DNA of 11,447 bases from JACVRU01 sp040905885 (GTDB lineage: Bacteria; Actinomycetota; Thermoleophilia; Gaiellales; Gaiellaceae). The stretch is taken from assembly GCA_040905885.1 (NCBI GenBank), contig JBBDQR010000018.1, positions 1-11,447 on the forward strand. Reading direction: 5' to 3'. This document shows positions 1 through 5,546 of this stretch, one piece after another. The notes under the pieces are model-generated. The model was not told the origin of the DNA and ran no database searches. It worked only from the letters and a program-made list of their open reading frames with translations. Position 1 is the stretch's first letter; every line of letters starts with the position of its first letter. A program made the position numbers and the translations under genes.

Positions 1-62
1 CGGAGCGGCGCAGGAGTCGAACCTACCCAGCGACGGGTTACGCCGCCTCACCGGTTTTGAAG
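1..62 (-). pseudogene. tRNA-Sec 3' half, copy 1 (attachment-site remnant)
   Basis: Read on the minus strand this is a selenocysteine tRNA from the anticodon loop to the discriminator base. The loop CTTCAAA with anticodon TCA lies at 62-56, the long variable arm has a 6-bp stem (46-41 with 35-30), the T arm is at 26-10 with loop TTCGACT, the acceptor 3' strand GCCGCTCC has the eight bases typical of bacterial tRNA-Sec (9-2), and the discriminator is G (1). No CCA can be judged because the window starts here. The 5' half is missing: bases 63-70 cannot pair with the 3' anticodon strand ACCGGT, and no acceptor 5' strand GGAGCGGC with a D arm follows. It is therefore not a working tRNA. A 3' half beginning in the anticodon loop is what tyrosine-integrase elements leave when they insert in tRNA genes. 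Confidence 0.85.
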
Positions 63-86
63 CTCTGTTACGTGAGGTCCATCTGA

Positions 87-120
87 GGACTGAAGCGGGG
101 TTTCGGCCCCGCTCCAGTCC
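87..120. repeat. Hairpin next to the tRNA-Sec fragment, copy 1
   Basis: Bases 87-100 pair with 107-120 (14 positions, one A-C mismatch at 93/114) around a six-base loop. The corresponding hairpin of the second repeat (7129-7158) keeps the pairing although the bases differ: T91-A116 here is G7131-C7156 there, and the A-C mismatch becomes A-T. Covariation argues for selection on structure. It could be a terminator for a gene ending at 48 or part of the recombination site. No clear T tract follows on either strand. Confidence 0.7.
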
Positions 121-148
121 TTCTCGGTGGGTTGAGATCCGCTCAGAT

Positions 149-172
149 CAGTACCAATTCCAGTACCAAGTT
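149..172. repeat. Tandem 12-bp repeat, copy 1 (possible integrase arm sites)
   Basis: Two 12-base units in tandem, CAGTACCAATTC and CAGTACCAAGTT, start 87 bases from the end of the tRNA-Sec half. The same pair occurs at 7189-7212, again 87 bases from the tRNA fragment. Spacing and size fit arm-type binding sites of tyrosine integrases. On the minus strand the repeat would encode the LGT-G-LGT stretch of the possible integrase tail, so protein coding is the alternative reason for its conservation. Confidence 0.5.
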
Positions 173-213
173 CTGGCCGCGGCGTAGGTTGTGGGACCGG
201 GTTCGTGAACTGG

Positions 214-234
214 CCGCGACCTCCGGCGTGACAG
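214..234 (-). pseudogene. tRNA-Asp core fragment, copy 1
   Basis: On the minus strand this is the anticodon loop CTGTCAC (anticodon GTC) followed by the 3' anticodon strand and variable region of a tRNA-Asp. It matches 6834-6854 exactly over 21 bases. Here neither half of the tRNA is completed: the T arm is absent on the left and the D arm on the right. A 21-base exact match is far beyond chance in a window this size. It most resembles the crossover core of an element that targets tRNA-Asp. Confidence 0.65.
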
Positions 235-512
235 GCCCCTTCAAGCATGGTTACGATCGACGGCGATCGCCTTGGCGCTCTGTTCGTGCGCGTTCGCGGC
301 CTTCGACCGTGCTACTCCCGCATGGTTGAGCGGAGTTGACTTCGGACGTTTGCTGCCCGTTTGCTGCCCGGAGGGCTGAGGTCATCGGCTGGAACACCGC
401 CTGATCGGACGCGAGGATGAGCGATGTTTCGGCCGACCGCCGCTCGGCAATGAGTGGTCTCCTAGAGGGCGCCGGAACCCCGCGGCCTGCACACCGACGA
501 AAGGGGTCGAAT
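235..512. other. Gene-free stretch upstream of the membrane protein
   Basis: No convincing gene is seen here. An upstream ATG at 417 is in frame with the membrane protein, but it lacks a properly spaced ribosome site, and the residues it would add look random. The one structured item is the tandem repeat at 349-370. A promoter for the gene at 513 must lie here or in the upstream attachment region, but I could not pick a convincing -35/-10 pair. Confidence 0.5.
349..370. repeat. Tandem 11-bp repeat (possible arm sites of the tRNA-Asp core)
   Basis: The unit TTTGCTGCCCG occurs twice head to tail (349-359 and 360-370), 115 bases to the right of the tRNA-Asp core at 214-234. The layout, a tRNA fragment followed at about 80-115 bases by two tandem 10-12-base units, is the same at all four tRNA fragments in the window, although the unit sequence differs between the Sec and Asp sites. 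That is consistent with arm-type sites of different integrases. Confidence 0.45.
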
Positions 513-815
513 ATGGCCGTGGATCATCACGCATCCGAGCGTTCCGCGCGCTCCGGTTCGAGGGGCGGCTTCACCCGCGTGCGCGCGGACGAGACCAAGC
601 ACTCACTCAAGACGACGGAGTTCTTCGCATACGTCGCCGCAGCGGTCGGCGTCTTGATCGCGGCGGCCGTCGTCGGCGACGGAGAAAACGGCGGAGACCT
701 CTTTGGCGCGCGCAGCGCCTGGCTCTACGTCACGATCCTGACGGTCGGCTACATGGTCAGCCGCGGCCTTGCCAAGGCCGGTAGCCGCGAGACCTTGGAT
801 CGTTCGGACGCGTAG
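513..815 (+). CDS. Small two-helix membrane protein
   Basis: The product is 100 aa and of unknown function. The start at 513 is chosen because AAAGGGG lies just upstream at ribosome-binding distance; an in-frame ATG at 417 lacks such a site. The N-terminal third is hydrophilic and charged (residues 1-34). Two hydrophobic segments follow, at about 36-54 and 68-86, joined by an acidic, glycine-rich loop, and the tail is short and charged. The stretch AWLYVTILTVGYMVSRGLAK in the second helix resembles small conserved hypothetical membrane proteins that I have seen in actinobacteria. The SRPBCC gene begins 29 bases downstream and is probably co-transcribed. There is no catalytic motif. A role in membrane or stress physiology would be a guess. 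Confidence 0.8.
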   Translation: MAVDHHASERSARSGSRGGFTRVRADETKHSLKTTEFFAYVAAAVGVLIAAAVVGDGENGGDLFGARSAWLYVTILTVGYMVSRGLAKAGSRETLDRSDA

Positions 816-844
816 CGCTCTAGTTGCCTCTAAAGGAGGGGGTT

Positions 845-1315
845 ATGCCAACTGTCGAGCAATCGATCGACGTAAACGTGCCGGTCACGACCGCCTACAA
901 CCAGTGGACGCAGTTCGAGGAGTTCCCGAGCTTCATGGAAGGAGTAGAGGAAGTGCGTCAGCTCGACGACACACACCTCCATTGGGTCGTCTCCCACGGC
1001 GGCCAGAGGCACGAGTGGGACGCCGAGATCACCGAGCAGCGCCCCGATGAGCGGGTGGCCTGGAGATCGACCGGCGGGAAGGGCAACGCCGGCGCCGTCA
1101 CCTTCCACCGCATCGACGAGAACACCACGCGCGTGATGGTGCAGCTCGACTGGGAGGTCGAGGGGATGATGGATCAGCTCGGCGCAGCGGTGGGCTCCGA
1201 CGACCGACGCGTCAAGACCGACCTCGAACGCTTCAAGGAGATGATCGAGGCTCGGGGTGCGGAGACCGGCGCGTGGCGCGGCGAGGTCGAGCAGGGCGAG
1301 GTCACAGGAACGTAG
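845..1315 (+). CDS. SRPBCC-family (START-like) protein
   Basis: The product is 156 aa. The start at 845 follows a near-perfect ribosome site AAAGGAGGGGG; the in-frame TTG at 824 lies upstream of that site and is not used. Residues about 3-145 carry the SRPBCC/polyketide cyclase-like pattern: an opening strand VEQSIDVNVPVTTAYNQW, the segment FEEFPSFMEGVEEVRQLDD, a run of beta strands (LHWVV, HEWDAEI, RVAWRST, GAVTFHRI, TRVMVQLDWEV) and a long C-terminal helix (VKTDLERFKEMIEAR). These proteins form a helix-grip cavity for hydrophobic ligands. No ligand can be named. The last 15 residues are a loose acidic tail. There is no signal peptide, so it is probably cytoplasmic or attached to the membrane protein encoded just upstream. 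It is the last gene of its unit. Confidence 0.9.
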   Translation: MPTVEQSIDVNVPVTTAYNQWTQFEEFPSFMEGVEEVRQLDDTHLHWVVSHGGQRHEWDAEITEQRPDERVAWRSTGGKGNAGAVTFHRIDENTTRVMVQLDWEVEGMMDQLGAAVGSDDRRVKTDLERFKEMIEARGAETGAWRGEVEQGEVTGT

Positions 1316-1328
1316 GAACGCCAAGGTA

Positions 1329-1356
1329 GGGCTGGGCGCCGGACGGCGCCCAGCCC
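1329..1356. terminator. Hairpin between converging genes
   Basis: Bases 1329-1340 pair perfectly with 1345-1356 (12 bp, very GC-rich) around the loop GGAC. It begins 13 bases after the SRPBCC stop and ends 23 bases before the converging kinase stop, so it can end transcription from both sides. There is no T tract, which is common for terminators in high-GC actinobacteria. Confidence 0.8.
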
Positions 1357-1379
1357 TCAGCGCTTCCTCCGGCCCGTGC

Positions 1380-2630
1380 CTACTCGGAGGCCGGAAGCTC
1401 GAAGACGAACGTCGAGCCTTGGCCCTCGCTGGACTCGAACCAGATGCGCCCGTTCATCTGCCGCACCAGCTCGCGGCAGATGTACAGGTCGAGCCCGGCG
1501 CCGGCCACACCCCGGGACAGCTCCGGATCCAGACGGTGGAACCTCGCGAACACCCGCCCCCGCTCCGAGGTGGGGATGCCGAGGCCCTCGTCGCGGACCC
1601 AGAACCGTACCCACGACGACAGCACTCGGACACCGACCTCGATGCGTCCGCCGGCGGGCGAGTACTTGATCGCGTTGTCGATCAGATTCTCGAGCACCGA
1701 GCGGACTCCCACCGAGTCGCCGCGAACAGCCGTAGCCTCAGAGTCTCCGACCAGCTCGATGGACAGATTGTCCGGGAGACGCTCGCGTGCGGCATCGACG
1801 CCCGCTCGGGCGAGTCCGATCGGGTCGAACCGCTCCTCGAGGATCCGGAACCGTCTCTGCTCGAGGGTCCTCGCTAGGACGATCTGCTCCACGGCATCCG
1901 TCAGCCGCCTGGACTCGCGCGCGATCAGATCGACGAGCTCCTGGCGCAATTCCTCGCTCGAACTCGCCTCCGCACGCTGGAGCGTCATCGCTGCTTCGTA
2001 GATGCCGGCGAGCGGAGTGCGGAGCTGGTGCGACACCGTCGCCACGAACTCGGACTTGAGCTGCTCGAGGATGCGCTCCTCCCTGCGGGCAGCGAGCCGG
2101 AGCTCCAGCTCGTCGACGACGATCGCGGCCAGATCCTCGAGCGTCGCGATCTCGAGCGCAGTTAGCTCGCGCGGCTCGGTATCGATGATGTTCAGCGTGC
2201 CGAGGTTGTAGCCGTCCCTCGTCGTCAGAGGCGCCCTGGCGTAGAAGCGCAGCCCGAGCTCACCGACGACGAGCGGGTTAGTGAGCGTCCGGGGGTCGAC
2301 GTCGGCGTCCGTCACGAGCCACGGCTCGTACTGAAGGATCGCCGAGGCGCAGAGGCCGGGGTCCCGCCCGATTTCGGTCACGTCGATCCCGTGGCGTGAC
2401 TTGAACCAGATCCGGTCGGAGTCGACGATGCTGACGATCGAGATCGGGACGTCGAAGATGCGCGCGGCCAGCGCCGTGATCCGGTCGAACGCCCCGTCGG
2501 GCGGCGTGTCGAGGATCTCGTACCGGCGAACAGCCTCGAGTCGCTCGCGCTCGTTCGGCGGGATCAGGGCCGAGGGCCGTGTCCGACGGGCCTCAGCCGT
2601 GTCGCTCAACGAGGTCACCTTCGGCGTCAC
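1380..2630 (-). CDS. GAF-domain sensor histidine kinase
   Basis: A soluble sensor kinase of up to 416 aa with no membrane segments. Residues 26-180 are a GAF domain of the type often found in actinobacterial and cyanobacterial kinases (RRYEILDTPPD, IWFKSRHGI, GLCASAIL, LGTLNIID). The dimerisation/phosphoacceptor helix has SHQLRTPL with His201. The ATPase domain shows the N box ENLIDNAIKYSP (314-325), G1 DEGLGIP (347-353), the F box and the G2 box GAGLDLYICREL (377-388). In G2 the usual second glycine of GxGLGL is Asp381. No receiver domain or partner regulator is present nearby. It is the last gene of the STAS-ANTAR-kinase operon. The GTG start at 2630 overlaps the ANTAR gene by 38 bases and has no clear ribosome site; a TTG at 2609 with GAAGG eight bases before it is an alternative. 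Its likely role is to sense a small molecule, redox state or light through GAF and pass phosphate to the ANTAR or another regulator. Confidence 0.93.
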   Translation of the reverse strand: MTPKVTSLSDTAEARRTRPSALIPPNERERLEAVRRYEILDTPPDGAFDRITALAARIFDVPISIVSIVDSDRIWFKSRHGIDVTEIGRDPGLCASAILQYEPWLVTDADVDPRTLTNPLVVGELGLRFYARAPLTTRDGYNLGTLNIIDTEPRELTALEIATLEDLAAIVVDELELRLAARREERILEQLKSEFVATVSHQLRTPLAGIYEAAMTLQRAEASSSEELRQELVDLIARESRRLTDAVEQIVLARTLEQRRFRILEERFDPIGLARAGVDAARERLPDNLSIELVGDSEATAVRGDSVGVRSVLENLIDNAIKYSPAGGRIEVGVRVLSSWVRFWVRDEGLGIPTSERGRVFARFHRLDPELSRGVAGAGLDLYICRELVRQMNGRIWFESSEGQGSTFVFELPASE

Positions 2631-2895
2631 GCGGGAAGATGGTCTTCGTCCACGGCTCGCCCGCCACCGCCGCTGCGGCGAGGCCGTGCAGCTTCATCCG
2701 TCGGTTGCGGGCTTCGCGGCGAAGGCGCTCGAAAGCGTCGTCCACGCTGGTTTGCAGACGCTCGGCGAGCAAGCCTTTCGCCTGCTCGATGACGATCCGG
2801 GTTTCCAGCGCGGTTCGCAGCTGGTCGTTCTCCCTGCGCAGGGCCTCCAGGAGGTCGAGCTTCGGCTCCGGCGAGGTCTGGCGCGTCGCGCTCAT
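2593..2895 (-). CDS. ANTAR-domain RNA-binding antiterminator
   Basis: The product is 100 aa. Residues 11-30 look like a short coiled coil (LDLLEALRRENDQLRTAL) that leads into a full ANTAR domain at about 28-78: RIVIEQAKGLLAERL, then DDAFERLRREARNRRMKLHGLA. ANTAR domains bind paired hexaloop hairpins in RNA and prevent transcription termination, usually when a linked or partner sensor is activated. This one has no sensor domain of its own, so control must come from a partner; the GAF kinase that follows and the STAS protein before it are the obvious candidates. Its ATG overlaps the STAS stop codon (ATGA), so translation is probably coupled. The tail after residue 80 is unstructured and overlaps the kinase start. 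Its RNA target cannot be identified from this window. Confidence 0.92.
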   Translation of the reverse strand: MSATRQTSPEPKLDLLEALRRENDQLRTALETRIVIEQAKGLLAERLQTSVDDAFERLRREARNRRMKLHGLAAAAVAGEPWTKTIFPRDAEGDLVERHG

Positions 2896-3254
2896 GCCGG
2901 TCTCTCCGCTGCCGGCATGCCGATCTTCCTGATCGAAAGCAAACGGTCGAACCCCGTCACCTCGAATGCGGTCGTCGGCGTCTGAGGCCCGCAGAGGACG
3001 ATCAGCTCGCTCCCTCGAGCCTGCTGGCGCTGGGTCGCGTCGAGGAGAATGGCGAGCGCGGTCGAGTCGAGGAAGGTCACCGAGCGCAGGTCGACGGTGA
3101 GGCAGCGCGGTTCCTCGTCGCGGCCCTCGATTTCCTGCGCCAAGGCCTCCTCGATCTCAGGCGCGCGGTACAGGTCGATCTCCCCGGCGAGAACGAGAAC
3201 CGTCGTGCCGTCCTCGAGCCGCTGGAGGGTGAGAGCGAAGTCGGGCGTCGGCAT
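2892..3254 (-). CDS. STAS-domain protein (anti-sigma factor antagonist-like)
   Basis: The product is 120 aa. The start at 3254 is chosen because AGAGGAGGAA lies immediately upstream; the frame stays open to 3362, but the extra 36 residues look random and have no ribosome site. The whole protein is a STAS domain: VLVLAGEIDLYRAPEIEEAL (19-38), LTVDLRSVTFLDSTALAILL (52-71) with Ser64 at the position phosphorylated in SpoIIAA/RsbV-type proteins, and a final LIVLCGPQTPTTAFEVTGFD. In known systems the unphosphorylated form binds an anti-sigma kinase and frees the sigma factor. No RsbW-type kinase or sigma gene is present here, so its partner lies elsewhere or it works with the ANTAR/kinase pair. 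It is the first gene of the minus-strand operon. Confidence 0.9.
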   Translation of the reverse strand: MPTPDFALTLQRLEDGTTVLVLAGEIDLYRAPEIEEALAQEIEGRDEEPRCLTVDLRSVTFLDSTALAILLDATQRQQARGSELIVLCGPQTPTTAFEVTGFDRLLSIRKIGMPAAERPA

Positions 3255-3370
3255 GCGATTCCTCCTCTGGGTCAGAGTCGCGTCGTCGGCGCCCGCCGGC
3301 TGGTTGCTGGCGGCGCCGTCGAAGGCGGGCTGGCCGAGGTCGATCCGAGAAAATCGCGTCACGGTCTAGT

Positions 3371-3391
3371 CAGAGTAACGACACTACTCTG
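3371..3391. promoter_or_regulatory. Perfect 7-7-7 palindrome, candidate operator
   Basis: CAGAGTA (3371-3377) and TACTCTG (3385-3391) are perfect inverted repeats around seven bases. The site lies in the only divergent intergenic region of the window, about 117 bases from the STAS start and about 100 from the MerR start. Two half sites two helical turns apart overall fit a dimeric regulator. The MerR protein encoded next door is the natural candidate, but binding is inference. Confidence 0.55.
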
Positions 3392-3407
3392 CGCTTTGAT
3401 ATCTAAT

Positions 3408-3431
3408 GATGAGGTATTTGATGAGGTATTT
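3408..3431. repeat. 12-bp tandem repeat in the divergent control region
   Basis: GATGAGGTATTT occurs twice in exact tandem (3408-3419 and 3420-3431). The segment is notably richer in A and T than the rest of the window. One helical turn between units would put two bound proteins on the same face. It lies between the palindrome and the MerR promoter and could control either direction. Confidence 0.6.
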
Positions 3432-3455
3432 GGATCCGTCGCCAGTCATCGGGAG

Positions 3456-3485
3456 TTGCTCGCCTAGGTCTGGATGAGATAAGCT
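3456..3485 (+). promoter_or_regulatory. Candidate promoter for a leaderless MerR mRNA
   Basis: TTGCTC at 3456-3461 and TAAGCT at 3480-3485 are spaced by 18 bases. The -10 element is followed by seven bases and then the GTG at 3493, so the start codon would coincide with the transcription start. No Shine-Dalgarno sequence precedes the GTG, which fits a leaderless transcript. The same geometry is seen before the gene at 10131. Confidence 0.45.
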
Positions 3486-3492
3486 GGTCATC

Positions 3493-4158
3493 GTGCCGCA
3501 CGGCGATCTGGCCATCTACAGCATCGGCGCCGTGGAGCGCATGCTGGGCGTCCCGGCCGCGACGATCCGTAACTGGGAAGAACGCTACGGCCTCGTCAAG
3601 CCGGAGCGAAGCGGCGGCGGCCACCGGCTCTACAGTCGCACGCAGGTCGAGCAACTCCGCTTCGTCAAGGAGCGAGTGGACGGGGGACTGCAGCCGGCGG
3701 AGGCCCACCGCCTGCTTGGCGAGCGGCTCGAGGGTGGCGGGGACGTCCGCTTCACGGATGAGAAGGCGCCCGAGGCCCGCCTCCTGATCCTGCTCGCCGA
3801 GCGTGATCCGTACGCGGCGGAACTCGCCGAGTTCTTCCTTCGCACCGAGGGCTACGACGTCGCCCTCGCCCTCGACGCCGACGACGCGGCGCGCAAGTTC
3901 GAGCAGCTCTCGCCCCAGCTCGCCGTGGTCGAGCTGCTCATCTCCGGCGGAGCGGGTGGCGAGCTGTGCCGCCGCCTGAAGGAGAGCGGCGTCGTCGCCT
4001 GCCTGGCGATCTCGACGCTCGCGGGGCGTGAAGAGGCGCTCGGCGCCGGAGCGGATGCCTTCCTGCAGAAGCCGCTCGATCCCTTGCAGTTCGTCTCGAC
4101 GGTGAAGGACCTGCTCGGGAAGAGCGCCTTCCTGAATGGAGTGACGGCGTCACGATGA
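3493..4158 (+). CDS. MerR-type regulator fused to a degenerate receiver domain
   Basis: The product is 221 aa. Residues 7-77 form a MerR winged helix: IYSIGAVERMLGVPAATIRNWEERYGL, then GGGHRLYSRTQVEQLRFVKE. Residues 95-210 have the length and pattern of a response-regulator receiver: LLILLAERDPYAAELAEFFLRTEGYDV at the start, FLQKPLDPLQFVSTVKDLL with the conserved Lys193 at the end. The phosphoacceptor Asp appears to be Glu147 (LAVVELLIS) and the acidic pair is altered to ERD, so normal phosphorylation is unlikely and the domain may be fixed in one state or work by protein contact. The usual MerR effector domain (metal, drug, B12) is absent. The GTG start has no ribosome site and is likely leaderless. 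The stop overlaps the KaiC-like start (ATGA), so the two are coupled. Confidence 0.9.
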   Translation: MPHGDLAIYSIGAVERMLGVPAATIRNWEERYGLVKPERSGGGHRLYSRTQVEQLRFVKERVDGGLQPAEAHRLLGERLEGGGDVRFTDEKAPEARLLILLAERDPYAAELAEFFLRTEGYDVALALDADDAARKFEQLSPQLAVVELLISGGAGGELCRRLKESGVVACLAISTLAGREEALGAGADAFLQKPLDPLQFVSTVKDLLGKSAFLNGVTASR

Positions 4159-5546
4159 CCGAGCGTCTCTCGAGCGGCCATCCGCGCCTCGATGCCGTGC
4201 TCGGCGGCGGCCTGCCGGCGAACGCGATCAACATGGTGATCGGGCTGCCAGGGACCGGCAAGACCATCCTCGCCCAGCAGTACGTGTTCGCAAACGCCAC
4301 GCCCGAGCGGCCCGCCCTCTACCTCTCCACAGTGTCCGAGCCGTTCGACAAGATCCTCCGCTACGGTCAGACCCTCGGGTTCTTCGACCCGAAAGCGGTC
4401 GGCCGTTCCGTCTTCTACGAAGACCTCGGCACGATCCTCAACGAGCGCGGCCTGGATGGCGTCCTCGAGCAGATGAGTGCGTTCATCAAGGAGCGCCGTC
4501 CGGGGCTGATGGTCATCGACAGCTTCAAGGCGCTCTCGGCGTACGCGTCCGGCGCCGACTTCCGCCGCTTTCTCCACGGCCTCGCCTCCCAGCTCTCGGT
4601 CTTTCCAGCCGCCTCTTTCTGGGTGGGCGAGTACGGCGAGGACGAGATCGCCGCGGCGCCTGAGTTCGCCGTCGCCGACGCGATCATCGGGCTCTCCACG
4701 GCGCGACCGGCCGAGCGCGAGACGCGTTCGCTCCGCATCCTCAAGCTGAGGGGAAGCGGCTTTCTTCCCGGCAAGCACGCCTACCGGATCACGGAGAACG
4801 GGATCACCGTCTTCCCGCGGCTCGCCGATCCTGTCGACATCACGGACTACGCGCTCGACGACACGCGGCACTCCTCGGGGATCGCGGCGCTCGACGAGAT
4901 GCTCGCCGACGGCTACTGGCCGGGCGCGTCGACTCTCTGTGTCGGCCCCTCGGGCTGTGGCAAGACGCTGATGGGCCTCCACTTCGTCTTCAACGGCGTC
5001 CGCCAGGGCGAGCCGGGTGTCCTGGCGACGCTCCAGGAACACCCGACCCAGCTCGCGCGGATCGTCAAGGAGTTCGGGTGGTCGCTCGACGAGGAAGGCG
5101 TCGAGCTCATGTACCGCTCCCCGGTGGACATCTACATCGACGAGTGGGTCTACGACCTGCTCGCCGCGGTGGAGCGGACGGGGGCACGGCGCGTCTTGAT
5201 CGACAGCCTCACCGACCTCCAGTTCGCCTCGCCGGACGAGATCCGGTTCCGCGAGTACATGTACTCGCTCGTCCAGCGCTTCTCTCGCCAGGGAGTGAGC
5301 CTGTTCATGACGTCGGAGCTGCCCGATCTCTTCCGGGTCACGCGCCTCTCCGAGTTCGGCGTCTCGCACCTCTCTGACAACGTCGTCTTGCTTCAGTACA
5401 TCCGCGACGAATCGGCGGTTCGTCGCGCCCTCACCGTCCTCAAGACCCGCGCGAGCCGGCACGAGCCGGAGATCCGCGAGTTCAGGATCACCCCTGAAGG
5501 GATCGTGCCTGGTGAGCCGTTCGTCGCCGCGCAACCGTTCGACTAG
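4155..5546 (+). CDS. KaiC-like two-domain RecA-superfamily ATPase
   Basis: The product is 463 aa with two tandem KaiC domains, close to but shorter than cyanobacterial KaiC (about 519). Domain 1 has Walker A GLPGTGKT (30-37) and Walker B LMVID (118-122). Domain 2 has Walker A GPSGCGKT (264-271) and Walker B RVLID (346-350). In clock KaiC a pair of catalytic glutamates follows each Walker A; here the first is replaced in both domains (Ser61-Glu62 and Gln294-Glu295). The phosphorylation pair Ser-Thr of KaiC domain 2 aligns with Ser404-His405 before the well-conserved VVLLQYI. It is therefore probably an ATP-driven hexameric signalling switch, not a canonical clock phosphoprotein. No KaiA or KaiB gene is present. 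It is coupled to the MerR gene before it and overlaps the LuxR gene after it, so it may control or be read by these DNA-binding partners. Confidence 0.92.
   Translation: MTERLSSGHPRLDAVLGGGLPANAINMVIGLPGTGKTILAQQYVFANATPERPALYLSTVSEPFDKILRYGQTLGFFDPKAVGRSVFYEDLGTILNERGLDGVLEQMSAFIKERRPGLMVIDSFKALSAYASGADFRRFLHGLASQLSVFPAASFWVGEYGEDEIAAAPEFAVADAIIGLSTARPAERETRSLRILKLRGSGFLPGKHAYRITENGITVFPRLADPVDITDYALDDTRHSSGIAALDEMLADGYWPGASTLCVGPSGCGKTLMGLHFVFNGVRQGEPGVLATLQEHPTQLARIVKEFGWSLDEEGVELMYRSPVDIYIDEWVYDLLAAVERTGARRVLIDSLTDLQFASPDEIRFREYMYSLVQRFSRQGVSLFMTSELPDLFRVTRLSEFGVSHLSDNVVLLQYIRDESAVRRALTVLKTRASRHEPEIREFRITPEGIVPGEPFVAAQPFD

Larger units (their letters stand above)
1..173. repeat. Long direct repeat, copy 1 (tRNA-Sec half plus flank)
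   Basis: This stretch recurs at 7041-7213 in the same orientation, with an exact offset of 7,040 bases and no net insertion or deletion. Identity is very high over the tRNA-Sec half and over 63-86, falls in the hairpin region and at 121-140, and is high again at 141-173. Similarity ends abruptly after 173. The shared flank beyond the tRNA part shows that the two sites carry the ends of related elements and not just two tRNA fragments. Confidence 0.9.
48..173 (-). pseudogene. Possible integrase C-terminal tail, truncated (copy 1)
   Basis: On the minus strand a frame runs from about 173 to a TGA stop at 50-48, inside the tRNA-Sec fragment. It starts ELGTGIGTDLS and ends SDGPHVTELQNR. The equivalent frame of the second repeat (7213-7088) starts ELGTGLGTGLS and ends SDGPLVTELQNR, with the same codon count and the same stop. 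Tyrosine integrases that target tRNA genes often end inside or beside the attachment site, so an integrase tail is a reasonable guess. However, no catalytic residue lies in either piece, and the middle codons differ strongly. The frame upstream of 173 looks like low-complexity sequence, so any gene has been cut off there. It could also be non-coding attachment-site DNA. Confidence 0.35.

Noticed and set aside
1..113. A complete tRNA-Sec gene using GGAGCGGG on the minus strand near 113-106 as the acceptor 5' strand
   Set aside because: The anticodon stem cannot form, no D arm is seen, the length is too great, and those bases are part of the separate hairpin. Copy 2 lacks the match.
3255..3362. 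N-terminal extension of the STAS protein to the GTG at 3362
   Set aside because: A strong ribosome site sits directly before the ATG at 3254, and the extra residues show no conserved pattern.
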